Assembly: GCA_963808545.1 (NCBI GenBank)
Contig: CAWEGB010000008.1
Location: forward strand, 186,001-250,000
Length of the DNA: 64,000 nt
Source: JACVRW01 sp963808545
Lineage (GTDB): Bacteria > Actinomycetota > Thermoleophilia > Solirubrobacterales > Thermoleophilaceae
Reading direction: 5' to 3'
The notes beneath the pieces were generated by a model. The model saw only the letters and a program-made list of their open reading frames with translations, had not been told where the DNA came from and ran no database searches. Below, in pieces: positions 45,460-53,225 of this stretch (within the stretch, counting starts at the first letter, position 1; the number at the start of each line of letters is the position of its first letter). A program made the position numbers and the translations under genes.

Positions 45460-47072
45460 TGCGCTGGTGGGGGTGGGGGGAGGACGGCAACAACGTCGTG
45501 CTGCCCGACGCCGCCGGCGGCCTGCTCCGGGACGAGCTCGGCGTGGACGAGGCCAAGCGGACGCCGCCGGTGGAGCTCGAGGCGGTGCGCCTGCCCGAGC
45601 CGCGCCTGCCGGCAGCGGCGCGCGAACGGCTGGCCGCCGTGGTCGGCGCGGAGCACGTTCGCGATGACCGCGAGACCCGGGTGGCCCACGCAACGGGCCG
45701 CTCATACCTGGACCTCCTCCGCCTCCGTTCCGGCGACGCCTCGAACGCCCCCGACCTGGTGCTTCTCCCGGGCTCGGCCGAGGAGGTCGCGGCGCTGCTC
45801 GCCGCCTGTGCGGAAGCCCGCATCGCGGTGGTGCCCTTCGGCGGAGGGACGAGCGTGGTGGGCGGGGTGGAGCCCGCAGCCGACGGCTTCAGCGGCGCGG
45901 TCTGCCTCGACACGCGCCGGTTGGACGGCATGGACAGGATCGACCCGACCTCCCTGACGGTCTCCTTCGGTGGAGGGCTCTACGGCCCGGAGGCGGAGCG
46001 CAGGCTCGCGGCCGAGGGCCTCACGCTGGGGCATTTCCCGCAGTCGTTCGAGTATTCGACCGTGGGCGGCTGGGTGGCCACGCGCTCGGCCGGCCAGGCC
46101 TCCACCGGCTACGGGCGCATCGACGAGCTGGTGGAGGGCCTGCACTGCGTCGCCCCGGCGGGCGAGGTGCGCGCCGCGGCCGTCCCCGCGAGCGCCGCCG
46201 GGCCCGACCTGCGGGAGCTGTTGATCGGGTCAGAGGGCACGCTCGGAGTGATCTGCGAGGCCACCCTGAGGGTGCGTCCGGCGCCGGAGCTGCGCCACTA
46301 CGAAGGCTGGTCGTTTCGCAGCTTCGCCGAGGGTTGCGAGGCCTTCCGCGTGATGGAGCAGCGAGAGGCCTCGCCCGACATCGCGCGACTGTCCGACGAG
46401 CACGAGACCCGGATGGGGATGGCCCTGGCCGCCACCGGCAGCACCGCCGAGCGGCTCGGGCGCCGCTACCTGCGCCTGCGCGGGCACGAGGGCGGCTGCG
46501 TCGCCATCGCCGGCTTCGAGGGCGACGCCGAGGACGTGGCCCGCCGCCGCCGCGTCGCCGGCGCGCTGCTGCGGGCGGGCGGCGGCCTGGCGCTCGGTCG
46601 CCGGCCCGGGGTGGCCTGGGGGCGGACGCGGTACGCCGGGCCCTATCTGCGTGACGAACTGCTCAACCGGGGCCTCCTGGTCGAGACGCTCGAGACCGCC
46701 ACGGCGTGGAGCAATCTCCAGGACCTCTACGGCGCGGTGGCCGGCGCGCTGCGCGGCGCCCTCGGCGAGCGCATCGTCGTGATGTGCCATGTCTCGCACC
46801 TGTACCCGTCCGGGGCCTCGCTGTACTTCACCGTTCTGGCTCCGCAGGCCGACGACGCCGCCGGACAGTGGCAGCGGGCCAAGACCGCGGCGTCGGAGGC
46901 GATCGTGGCGGGACGCGGGACCATCACCCACCACCACGGCGTGGGGGCCGATCACGCTCGCTGGCTGTCCGCGGAGGTGGGCGACCTGGGCGTCGAGGTC
47001 CTGCGTGCGGCCAAGGCCCGGCTCGACCCGGCGGGCATCATGAACCCGGGGAAGCTGTTGCCCCGCGCCTGA
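45459..47072 (+). CDS. FAD-binding oxidase, alkyl-DHAP synthase-like
   Basis: 537 residues. FAD-binding type 4 (PCMH) domain: VVPFGGGTSVVGGVEP and LGHFPQSFEYSTVGGWVATRSAGQASTGYGRIDELV, then GPDLRELLIGSEGTLGVICEATLRVRP. The C-terminal oxidase domain holds YFTVLAP and the THHHGVGADHARWLSAE motif typical of alkylglycerone-phosphate synthases, the ether-bond-forming step of ether lipids. A glycolate or lactate dehydrogenase-like role is an alternative. The adjoining SRPBCC gene and no obvious partner acyltransferase leave the pathway open. Confidence 0.85.
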   Translation: MRWWGWGEDGNNVVLPDAAGGLLRDELGVDEAKRTPPVELEAVRLPEPRLPAAARERLAAVVGAEHVRDDRETRVAHATGRSYLDLLRLRSGDASNAPDLVLLPGSAEEVAALLAACAEARIAVVPFGGGTSVVGGVEPAADGFSGAVCLDTRRLDGMDRIDPTSLTVSFGGGLYGPEAERRLAAEGLTLGHFPQSFEYSTVGGWVATRSAGQASTGYGRIDELVEGLHCVAPAGEVRAAAVPASAAGPDLRELLIGSEGTLGVICEATLRVRPAPELRHYEGWSFRSFAEGCEAFRVMEQREASPDIARLSDEHETRMGMALAATGSTAERLGRRYLRLRGHEGGCVAIAGFEGDAEDVARRRRVAGALLRAGGGLALGRRPGVAWGRTRYAGPYLRDELLNRGLLVETLETATAWSNLQDLYGAVAGALRGALGERIVVMCHVSHLYPSGASLYFTVLAPQADDAAGQWQRAKTAASEAIVAGRGTITHHHGVGADHARWLSAEVGDLGVEVLRAAKARLDPAGIMNPGKLLPRA

Positions 47073-47336
47073 CGGCTCTGGGCGGCGTGTCACGCTCGGC
47101 CAGCCTCATCATGCGAAGCGGGTAGCCGTACGGACCGTCCACAGCCGGTCGCCGTGCTGCTCCTTGAGGTCGTCGAGCTGTCCGGAACGACGGCCACAAC
47201 AGGGCGCGACATCAGGGGGGAGTGCGGCTGCGTGGGAGGACGGCGCTTCAGAATCGCGACGGCGGGCCCGCGGCAAGACGATGGCGTAGCCTCCCCGCGG
47301 TACGTCATCGGGCGACAGCGTTTCGGAGGTCATCAA
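47073..47336. other. Intergenic region before the repeat-peptide cassette
   Basis: 264 bp with no gene I would accept. On the reverse strand a short open frame (47109 to about 47333) ends in a plausible protein-like stretch (LDDLKEQHGDRLWTVRTATR), perhaps the tail of a decayed gene. The promoter of the cassette at 47337 should lie here, but no convincing -35/-10 pair is obvious. Confidence 0.4.
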
Positions 47337-47573
47337 ATGCTTGAAGAGGAAGACATCACGACGGGCACCGGCGACGGCGGTGCTGACGGCCCTGCGGAGC
47401 CCGGCCCCGAAGGTCCCGCCGACGGCGGCGCCGACACCGGCGACGGCGGAGCCGACGGCCCCGCGGAGCCCGGCCCCGAAGGTCCCGCCGACGGCGGCGC
47501 CGACACCGGCGACGGCGGAGCCGACGGCCCCGCGGAGCCCGGCCCCGAAGGTCCCGCCGACAGCGGCGCGTAG
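47337..47573 (+). CDS. Tandem-repeat acidic peptide, putative modified precursor
   Basis: 78 residues from ATG 47337, with ggagg (47325-47329) at 7-nt spacing. A 10-residue leader-like N-terminus (MLEEEDITTG) is followed by three copies of a 23-residue unit, TGDGGADGPAEPGPEGPADG plus GAD; the last copy ends in DSGA. The peptide has no aromatic, basic or Cys residue apart from none at all, and is built from only Gly, Ala, Pro, Asp, Glu, Thr with few others. It lies 15 nt before a JmjC/cupin oxygenase gene and is probably cotranscribed. Asp and Pro are hydroxylation targets of that enzyme class, so a repeat-core substrate peptide is a reasonable guess. A plain structural peptide is the alternative. 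Confidence 0.7.
   Translation: MLEEEDITTGTGDGGADGPAEPGPEGPADGGADTGDGGADGPAEPGPEGPADGGADTGDGGADGPAEPGPEGPADSGA
47367..47570 (+). repeat. Three 69-bp tandem repeats
   Basis: Units at 47367-47435, 47436-47504 and 47505-47570 (last one 66 nt). Copies 2 and 3 are nearly identical; copy 1 differs at a few third-codon positions. They encode the 23-residue peptide unit in frame. Confidence 0.9.
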
Positions 47574-47588
47574 CAGCTCGATTCAGAC

Positions 47589-48821
47589 GTGGCCGTTGAC
47601 GTGTTGACAGGCGACACGGCGTTGGCGCGCTGTGTCGCCTGTTCCACGCGGGAGTTCGCCGAGAGACACTGGGGTCGTGCGCCGCGGCTGTCCCGTGCGG
47701 CTGAGCTCTCGTCGGGCTTCACCGACCTGATCGACGCCACGGCAGTCGACGAGCTGGTGTCCCAGCGCGGACTGCGCACGCCGTTCCTGCGCATGGCGAA
47801 GGACGGCGCGGTCCGACCGGCAGCTTCGTTCACCAGAGGTGGAGGAGCCGGGGCCGCCATCGCGGACCAGGCGGCCGACGACAAGGTGCTGGCCGGGCTC
47901 GCGGATGGCTCGACGCTGGTGCTCCAAGGCCTGCACCGAACGTGGCCTCCTCTCGTCGACTTCTCCGTGCGGCTCGCCGACGAGCTTGGCCATCCGGTCC
48001 AGGTCAACGCGTACATCACGCCGGCCCAGAATCAGGGCTTTGCGCCTCATCACGACGTTCACGACGTGTTCGTCCTCCAGGTGTCCGGGCGCAAGCACTG
48101 GACCGTCCACGCGCCGGTCGTGACCGACCCGCTCGGAAATCAGCCGTTCGAGAGGTTCAAGTCCGAGATCGCCGAGCGGGTTGCCGGGGAGCCGCTGATC
48201 GACACAGTCCTCGAGCCCGGGGACGCGCTGTACCTGCCACGCGGCACGGTGCACTCCGCTCAAGCGTTGAGAGAGACGTCGATCCACCTGACCGTCGGCG
48301 TGCACCCCTTGACTCGATACGAGCTGGTGCGGTTCCTCCTCGACGCGGTGCAGGATGACCCGCAGCTGCGCGTGTCACTGCCCGTCGGCGCTGACCTCGG
48401 CGACCCCGACGTGCTCACGCCCCACCTCGAGACCACCGTGGCGGCCTTGCAAGAGGCTCTGGCGGAGGTTCCGACGGCCCGGATCGCCGAGCGGATCGAG
48501 ACCAACCTCATCCAGCGCACGCGCCCGCAGGCCCTCGGTCCGCTCGCGCAGCTCGCCGCCGCTGACGCGCTCACCCTGGACACCCCCCTGTGGCGCAGAC
48601 ACGCTCTGCGGCTCCGGCTCGTGTCCGACGACGAAGGCGAGCGGGTGCGGCTCGAGTTCCTCGATCGGAGCATCGACCTTCCCGCCAGCACGGCAGACGC
48701 CGTCGGCCTCATCGTCGATCGAGGCGTCTTCTCCCCGGCCGAGCTTCCCGGTATCGACGCGACCGATCAGTTGACGGTGAGCCGCCGCCTCCTGCGCGAA
48801 GGCATCGTCGTTCCGGCGTGA
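47589..48821 (+). CDS. JmjC/cupin-type 2-oxoglutarate oxygenase (ROX-like)
   Basis: 410 residues from GTG 47589, no clear ribosome-binding site, 15 nt after the repeat peptide. Cupin-4/JmjC core: AYITPAQNQGFAPHHDVHDVFVLQVSGRKHW with the Fe(II) H-x-D at H154/D156, and the distal His H222 in GDALYLPRGTVHSAQA. The rest, with a helical dimer domain and a winged-helix-like C-terminus (RLEFLDRSIDLPASTADAVG), matches the ribosomal-oxygenase family (YcfD/NO66/MINA53). Those enzymes hydroxylate Arg or His in ribosomal proteins; here the neighbouring repeat peptide makes a dedicated substrate plausible. Overlaps the next gene by 4 nt. Confidence 0.88.
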   Translation: MAVDVLTGDTALARCVACSTREFAERHWGRAPRLSRAAELSSGFTDLIDATAVDELVSQRGLRTPFLRMAKDGAVRPAASFTRGGGAGAAIADQAADDKVLAGLADGSTLVLQGLHRTWPPLVDFSVRLADELGHPVQVNAYITPAQNQGFAPHHDVHDVFVLQVSGRKHWTVHAPVVTDPLGNQPFERFKSEIAERVAGEPLIDTVLEPGDALYLPRGTVHSAQALRETSIHLTVGVHPLTRYELVRFLLDAVQDDPQLRVSLPVGADLGDPDVLTPHLETTVAALQEALAEVPTARIAERIETNLIQRTRPQALGPLAQLAAADALTLDTPLWRRHALRLRLVSDDEGERVRLEFLDRSIDLPASTADAVGLIVDRGVFSPAELPGIDATDQLTVSRRLLREGIVVPA

Positions 48822-49723
48822 CCCGCTCGGGGTGGCCCGCGGCTTCGGAGCGCTGCGCGGTCCGCGCTGATCTCCGCAGTGACCCGATGCTCGGCACCGC
48901 CTTCCCCGCCGCTCGCCTGCTCCTCGTTGAGCAGCCCTTCCCGTGGGGGCGGGAGGGATTGCGCACCTCGCGCTTCGAGCGCGACACTGCGTTGGCGATC
49001 GAGGCCCGGGCCAGAGAAGAGGGCGTGCGCGTTCAGGCCATCCGTCGTCCGGGACGCACCTCCGAGGACACGCGGCGTCGTTGGATGTTCGTGGATACGC
49101 GCGACTCGTCGAGGTCCATTCGCTGCGGCGAGTTCAGCGAGGAGGCCGAGCTGCTCGAGCTCCCATTCGATGGCTCGCGCGGCCGACTCGACCCTGGCCC
49201 GCTCTATCTGGTGTGCTCGCACGGCCGACACGATCCCTGCTGCGGAGAGCGCGGCCGCCCCGTGGTGGCGAGTCTGGCGGCGAGCCGCCCTGAGCGGGTC
49301 TGGCAGGCGAGCCATCTTGGCGGCTGCCGGTTCGCCCCCACCGTGCTCGTCCTGCCTCTCGGGATCATGTATGGGCGCGTCCCGCCCTCCGCCGCTGCTG
49401 ATGTCGTCGCGGCCGCGGAGGCGGGTGAGGTACTTGGAGGGCTCTTCCGCGGGCGCATCGGCATCCCACCGGCGGCGCAGGCAGGCATCGGCTTCGCACA
49501 CGAGTGTCTGACGATGCCTCGGGTCAAGGATGTGTCACTCGTGTCGACGAATGTCATCGACGGAGCAACCGTGGTGGTGAGGATCGACACCCCGCAGGGT
49601 CGCTTCGACATCACCGTGGAGCGGACACGCATCGATGCCACCGGGCTCACCTGTGGCGCGCCCGGACCGAGCTGGTTCTTGGCGCACCGTCCCCTGACTA
49701 TTGAACCGACCAGCGGACCCTAG
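48818..49723 (+). CDS. Sucrase/ferredoxin-like (thioredoxin-fold 2Fe-2S) protein
   Basis: 301 residues from GTG 48818 (GTGA overlap). Suc-Fer-like domain: YLVCSHGRHDPCCGERGRPV then VWQASHLGGCRFAPTVLVLPLGIMYGR. Cys133, Cys141, Cys142 and Cys170 are the candidate 2Fe-2S ligands; the last position is more often His (GGHRFA) in relatives. Such proteins are thioredoxin-like ferredoxins of unknown redox partner. Stop-start coupling to the oxygenase gene suggests it may donate electrons to it or act on the same peptide. Confidence 0.85.
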   Translation: MTRSGWPAASERCAVRADLRSDPMLGTAFPAARLLLVEQPFPWGREGLRTSRFERDTALAIEARAREEGVRVQAIRRPGRTSEDTRRRWMFVDTRDSSRSIRCGEFSEEAELLELPFDGSRGRLDPGPLYLVCSHGRHDPCCGERGRPVVASLAASRPERVWQASHLGGCRFAPTVLVLPLGIMYGRVPPSAAADVVAAAEAGEVLGGLFRGRIGIPPAAQAGIGFAHECLTMPRVKDVSLVSTNVIDGATVVVRIDTPQGRFDITVERTRIDATGLTCGAPGPSWFLAHRPLTIEPTSGP

Positions 49724-49870
49724 TCAGCATGATCGACGAAGGGTGAGCGACAGGCGCGCGGGAGGAGCTTCGGTCGGGTGACCGCGCGGCCGAGGACGTG
49801 GATCTCGAGGAGCTCTAGGCCACGGCCCGGAATCTCGCCGTTGCAGAGAACACGGTGGTCTTCCTAGAGC

Positions 49871-50850
49871 TCAGCCGGTGGGCGGCCGCAGCACGGACTG
49901 GCCGAGCACGGCGGTCTGATTGCCCTGTGCCTCGGCCTGGCGCAGCTTGGGCACCCGTCCCCGGAGGGCCGAACGTCCCGAGTGTCCGCGGTCCTCGTCG
50001 AGCGGCTCGAGCGACACGTCGATGAAGCGATAGTCGGCGAAGTCCGAGGGGAGGTCGCCGACGGCCTGATAGGTGCCCTGACGATCGGTGACCTGCCCGC
50101 CGAGCGAGCGCGCCTCGCCCTGGCTGTTGTAGAGCCACACCTCGTACGCCTGGCGCTGCTCGCTGGGGTCGAGGTTGGCCGCCTGCACGAGCAGCTGGCG
50201 CTTGCCGCGCTGCTCGACCACGATGGCGATGCCGGCAGGGCGGCCACCCGCCGTCTGCCCCGCGGCCTCGTTCTGAGACGAGGCCGCGTCGCCGCCGCGG
50301 CGGCGGGCTCGCTGTCCTCGTCTCCGCCGGTGAGCAGGCCCACCGGCCAGACCAGCACGATCAGGAGCAGGGCCGCCACGGCAGCGGCGGCGGCCGCGAT
50401 CAGGCGGCGGCGCTTGACCGCCGCTGAGGCGGGCTCGCTCGCCAGTGGTGCGCCGGCTTTCGTCCGCGCCGCGGCCGCGGCCCGCCGGCCGCGTTCGCCC
50501 TCCGGCACGGCGGGCAGGGAGCCGTTGACGTAGAGCTGCTCGAGCGAGTCGAGCAGGGAGCGCGTCCAGGTGCGGGCCGCCTCCGAGCGACGTAGGTGCC
50601 CCTTGGTGGCGGTGGCCTCCGCGCCCGACTGCTGGCCGAGCACGTAGTCCGCGAGCTGCCCGCGCCAGTCCTCCTCGACGCCCCGGGCGCTCACCGGCGC
50701 CAGGTCCACGAGGGCCCCGCGCGCGAGCTCGCGCACCCGCTCCTCGGGCAGGCCGAGCATGCCGGCCAGGTCGTCGTAGCTCTTCTGCTGCTGCAGCACG
50801 AGCTCGACGATCGCCCGCTGCTCCGCCGAAAGCTGATCGAAAGTGGCCAT
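49871..50850 (-). CDS. Membrane anti-sigma factor with sigma-region-4-like N-terminus, one frameshift
   Basis: About 326 residues after repair. Residues 1-50 (FDQLSAEQRAIVELVLQQQK through the next 20) look like a sigma-70 region 4 helix-turn-helix. A linker leads to a TM helix (RRLIAAAAAAVAALLLIVLV) and an extracytoplasmic domain containing QAYEVWLYNSQGEARSLGG, typical of the RskA C-terminal domain. The frame changes near 50291, where a base is missing in a GCG run, and continues to the stop at 49871. No sigma gene is adjacent. -10-like TACAGT (complement of 50862-50867) lies 11 nt upstream of ATG 50850. Confidence 0.78.
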
Positions 50851-50881
50851 GGACGGGCCGAACTGTAGTGTGCCCGCCTCG
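50851..50881. promoter_or_regulatory. Compact bidirectional promoter
   Basis: 31 bp between two divergent ATGs. TAGTGT (50866-50871) is 10 nt from the + start; TACAGT (complement of 50862-50867) is 11 nt from the - start. The two -10 boxes overlap. Confidence 0.5.
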
Positions 50882-51286
50882 ATGGAATCGCCTGTTGGCA
50901 GCTACCCGGCCGAGGGCACCCTGGACGACGTTCTCGGCTTCGAGCTGCTCGAGGCCACTCCGGACGGCTGCCGCGCTCGCTTCCCGGTAGAGGCCCGGGT
51001 CAGGCAGCCGCTGGGGCTCGTGCACGGAGGCGCCTACGCGGCGCTGGCCGAGTCCATGGTCTCGGCCACGACGGCCTACGCCGTGGCGGACGACGGCAAC
51101 TTCGCCGTCGGCCAGTCCAACCACACCACGTTCATGCGCCCGGCCACCGAGGGCACCGTCCACGCTTCGGGCGTGCCCCTGCACCGGGGGCGCACCACGT
51201 GGGTCTGGGACGTGACGTTCACCGACGACGAGGGGCGGCTGTGCGCCGCCTCCCGCGTGACGATGGCGGTGCGGCCGGCGCGGTGA
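50882..51286 (+). CDS. PaaI-type hotdog thioesterase
   Basis: 134 residues from ATG 50882. PaaI/YdiI hotdog fold: VRQPLGLVHGGAYAALAESMVSA with the catalytic loop HGG, followed by FAVGQSNHTTFMRPATEGTVHAS and a final VTFTDDEGRLCAASRVTMAVRP strand. Hydrolyses aryl- or acyl-CoA thioesters; substrate unknown. Divergent from the anti-sigma gene with a leaderless-type promoter, and ends before a structured intergenic region. Confidence 0.9.
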   Translation: MESPVGSYPAEGTLDDVLGFELLEATPDGCRARFPVEARVRQPLGLVHGGAYAALAESMVSATTAYAVADDGNFAVGQSNHTTFMRPATEGTVHASGVPLHRGRTTWVWDVTFTDDEGRLCAASRVTMAVRPAR

Positions 51287-51428
51287 GGCGCTCCGCTCGG
51301 GCGCAGCGGGTGCTGCGAATCCCGCTCTGGACTGCTCGGCGGACAAGGAGGACGACGCCGCGTCGCCCCGAGCAGTCCCGCTTTGGGCACCGCGGCGGTG
51401 CCCTATCCGGGACCGCTCGGTCCCGCTG
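51287..51428. terminator. Structured convergent intergenic region, three hairpins
   Basis: Between the convergent stops of the PaaI-like and nadE genes. Perfect 11-bp inverted repeat ggactgctcgg (51329-51339) / ccgagcagtcc (51368-51378); hairpin gggcaccg-cgg-cggtgccc (51385-51403); and gggacc-gctc-ggtccc (51409-51424). No U-tracts, so it may be a rho-independent-like structured barrier or a small structured RNA. Confidence 0.45.
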
Positions 51429-53210
51429 TCAGCCCGAGGCGCCGACCCCGCGCCGCGCGCGGCTCACGTAGCGGTTGGTGATCGGCAGCCGGCGGTCGCG
51501 TCCGAAGGCCTTGGTGGAGATCTTGATCCCGGGAGGGGCCTGGCGGCGCTTGTACTCGGCGCGGTCCACCATCTTGATCACGCGCTCGACCTCGTCGGGC
51601 TCCAGGCCGCGCCTCACCAGCTCCACGGCGTCGAGGTCCTCCTCGATGTAGCCCTCGAGAATGCGGTCGAGCAGGTCGTAGGAGGGGAGCGAGTCGTCGT
51701 CGCGCTGCTCGAAGCGCAGCTCCGCCGACGGGGGCCGGTCGAGTACCGAGCCCGGCACCAGCTCGCGGCCCTCGCATTCGTTGCGCCAGCGCACCAGGCG
51801 GTAGACCCAGCCCTTGTAGACGTCCTTGAGCACGGCGAAGCCGCCGGCCATGTCGCCGTAGAGGGTGGCGTAGCCCACCGACATCTCCGATTTGTTGCCG
51901 GTGGTGAGCACCAGCCAGCCGAACTTGTTCGACAGCGCCATGACGACGTTGCCGCGGATGCGGGCCTGGACGTTCTCCTCGGTGATGTCGGGCTCACGCC
52001 CGGCGAAGGCGTCGCCGAGCATCTCGTCGTAGGCCGTCATGGCCTCCGCGATGGAGATCTCGCGGAAGTCGGCGCCCAGGTTCTCGGCGATGGCCCGGGC
52101 GTCGGCGCGGGTGCCCTCGCTGGAGTAGGGGGAGGGCATCGACACGCAGCTCACCCGCTCCGGGCCGAGCGCGTCTACCGCCACCAGCGCCACCAGCGCG
52201 GAGTCGATGCCGCCCGAGAGAGCCAGCACCACCCGGTCGAAGCCGTTCTTGTCGACGTAGTCGCGCAGACCGGTGCGCAGCGCGGCGTAGACCTCGGCCT
52301 CCGGGCCGAGGGGCTCGGCCACGTCGCCGGTCACGATCTCTCCCTCCGACTCCACCCGCACGCTGGCCAGCGTGAACACCGGCGGCTCGGCCACCGGCGT
52401 GGCGCGCCGCTGTCGGCGCACGTTCGCGCGGTGGCGGGTGTCGCGCAGGCGCGAGGCCACGACCTCCCGTGGATCGATCGTGGCGAAGCCGAGGTTCTCC
52501 TCGAACTGCGGCCCGCGGCTCAGGACCGTGCCGTCCTGGTCGATGGCCAGGCTGTGGCCGTCGAAGACCAGCTCGTCCTGACCGCCGACCGTGTTCACGA
52601 ACACCACCGCGGCGAGGTAGTCCACGGCGCGCTGGATCAGCATCCGCTCCCGGTGCGCGCCGTAGCCGGCCCGGTAGGGAGAGGCCGACAGGTTGACGAT
52701 CACCTGTGCGCCCCCCAGCGCCTCGGTCATGGCGGGCGGCCCGGGCTCCCAGATGTCCTCGCAGATCGAGATGCCCACCGGGATGCCGTTGACCTCGACG
52801 ATCGCCGCCTCGGCGCCGGACTGGAAGTAGCGCTGCTCGTCGAAGACCCCGTAGTTGGGCAGGTACATCTTCCGGTAGACGGCCGCCACCTCGCCGTCGG
52901 CCAGCACGGCGGCCGAGTTGTAGACGTCCTCGGCGCGCTCTGGGAAGCCCACCACCGCCACGATGCCCTCGGTCTGGCGCGCCAGCTCGTCGAGCGTGCT
53001 CTCCACGGTGTCGAGGAACCCCGTCTTCAGCAGCAGGTCCTCCGGCGGGTAGCCCGACAGCGTGAGCTCGGGAAACACCACCAGGGCGGCTCCGCCGTCT
53101 CGGGCGGCGCTCGTGCACTCGCTGATCCGGCGGGCGTTGCCCTCCACGTCGCCGACCACCGGATTGATCTGGGCGAGGGCGACGCGCAGCAGCTCCTGTT
53201 CGCGAGGCAT
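51429..53210 (-). CDS. nadE: Glutamine-dependent NAD+ synthetase
   Basis: 593 residues, two-domain type. N-terminal nitrilase-fold glutaminase with the Glu-Lys-Cys triad in FPELTLSGYPPEDLL, YRKMYLPNYGVFDE and GISICEDIWEPG. C-terminal synthetase: VLALSGGIDSALVALVAVDALG (PP-loop), MPSPYSSEGTRADA, SNKFGWLVLTTGNKSEMSVGYATLYGDMAGGFAVLKDVYK. Makes NAD from NaAD with ammonia from glutamine. GATAAT (complement of 53217-53222) lies 6 nt before ATG 53210, so leaderless. The divergent gene starts 15 nt away. Confidence 0.96.
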   Translation of the reverse strand: MPREQELLRVALAQINPVVGDVEGNARRISECTSAARDGGAALVVFPELTLSGYPPEDLLLKTGFLDTVESTLDELARQTEGIVAVVGFPERAEDVYNSAAVLADGEVAAVYRKMYLPNYGVFDEQRYFQSGAEAAIVEVNGIPVGISICEDIWEPGPPAMTEALGGAQVIVNLSASPYRAGYGAHRERMLIQRAVDYLAAVVFVNTVGGQDELVFDGHSLAIDQDGTVLSRGPQFEENLGFATIDPREVVASRLRDTRHRANVRRQRRATPVAEPPVFTLASVRVESEGEIVTGDVAEPLGPEAEVYAALRTGLRDYVDKNGFDRVVLALSGGIDSALVALVAVDALGPERVSCVSMPSPYSSEGTRADARAIAENLGADFREISIAEAMTAYDEMLGDAFAGREPDITEENVQARIRGNVVMALSNKFGWLVLTTGNKSEMSVGYATLYGDMAGGFAVLKDVYKGWVYRLVRWRNECEGRELVPGSVLDRPPSAELRFEQRDDDSLPSYDLLDRILEGYIEEDLDAVELVRRGLEPDEVERVIKMVDRAEYKRRQAPPGIKISTKAFGRDRRLPITNRYVSRARRGVGASG

Positions 53211-53225
53211 GGAAGCATTATCGCG

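Noticed and set aside
47109..47333. Reverse-strand frame ending LDDLKEQHGDRLWTVRTATR
   Set aside because: Only the last 25 residues look real; treated as a possible gene remnant, not a gene.
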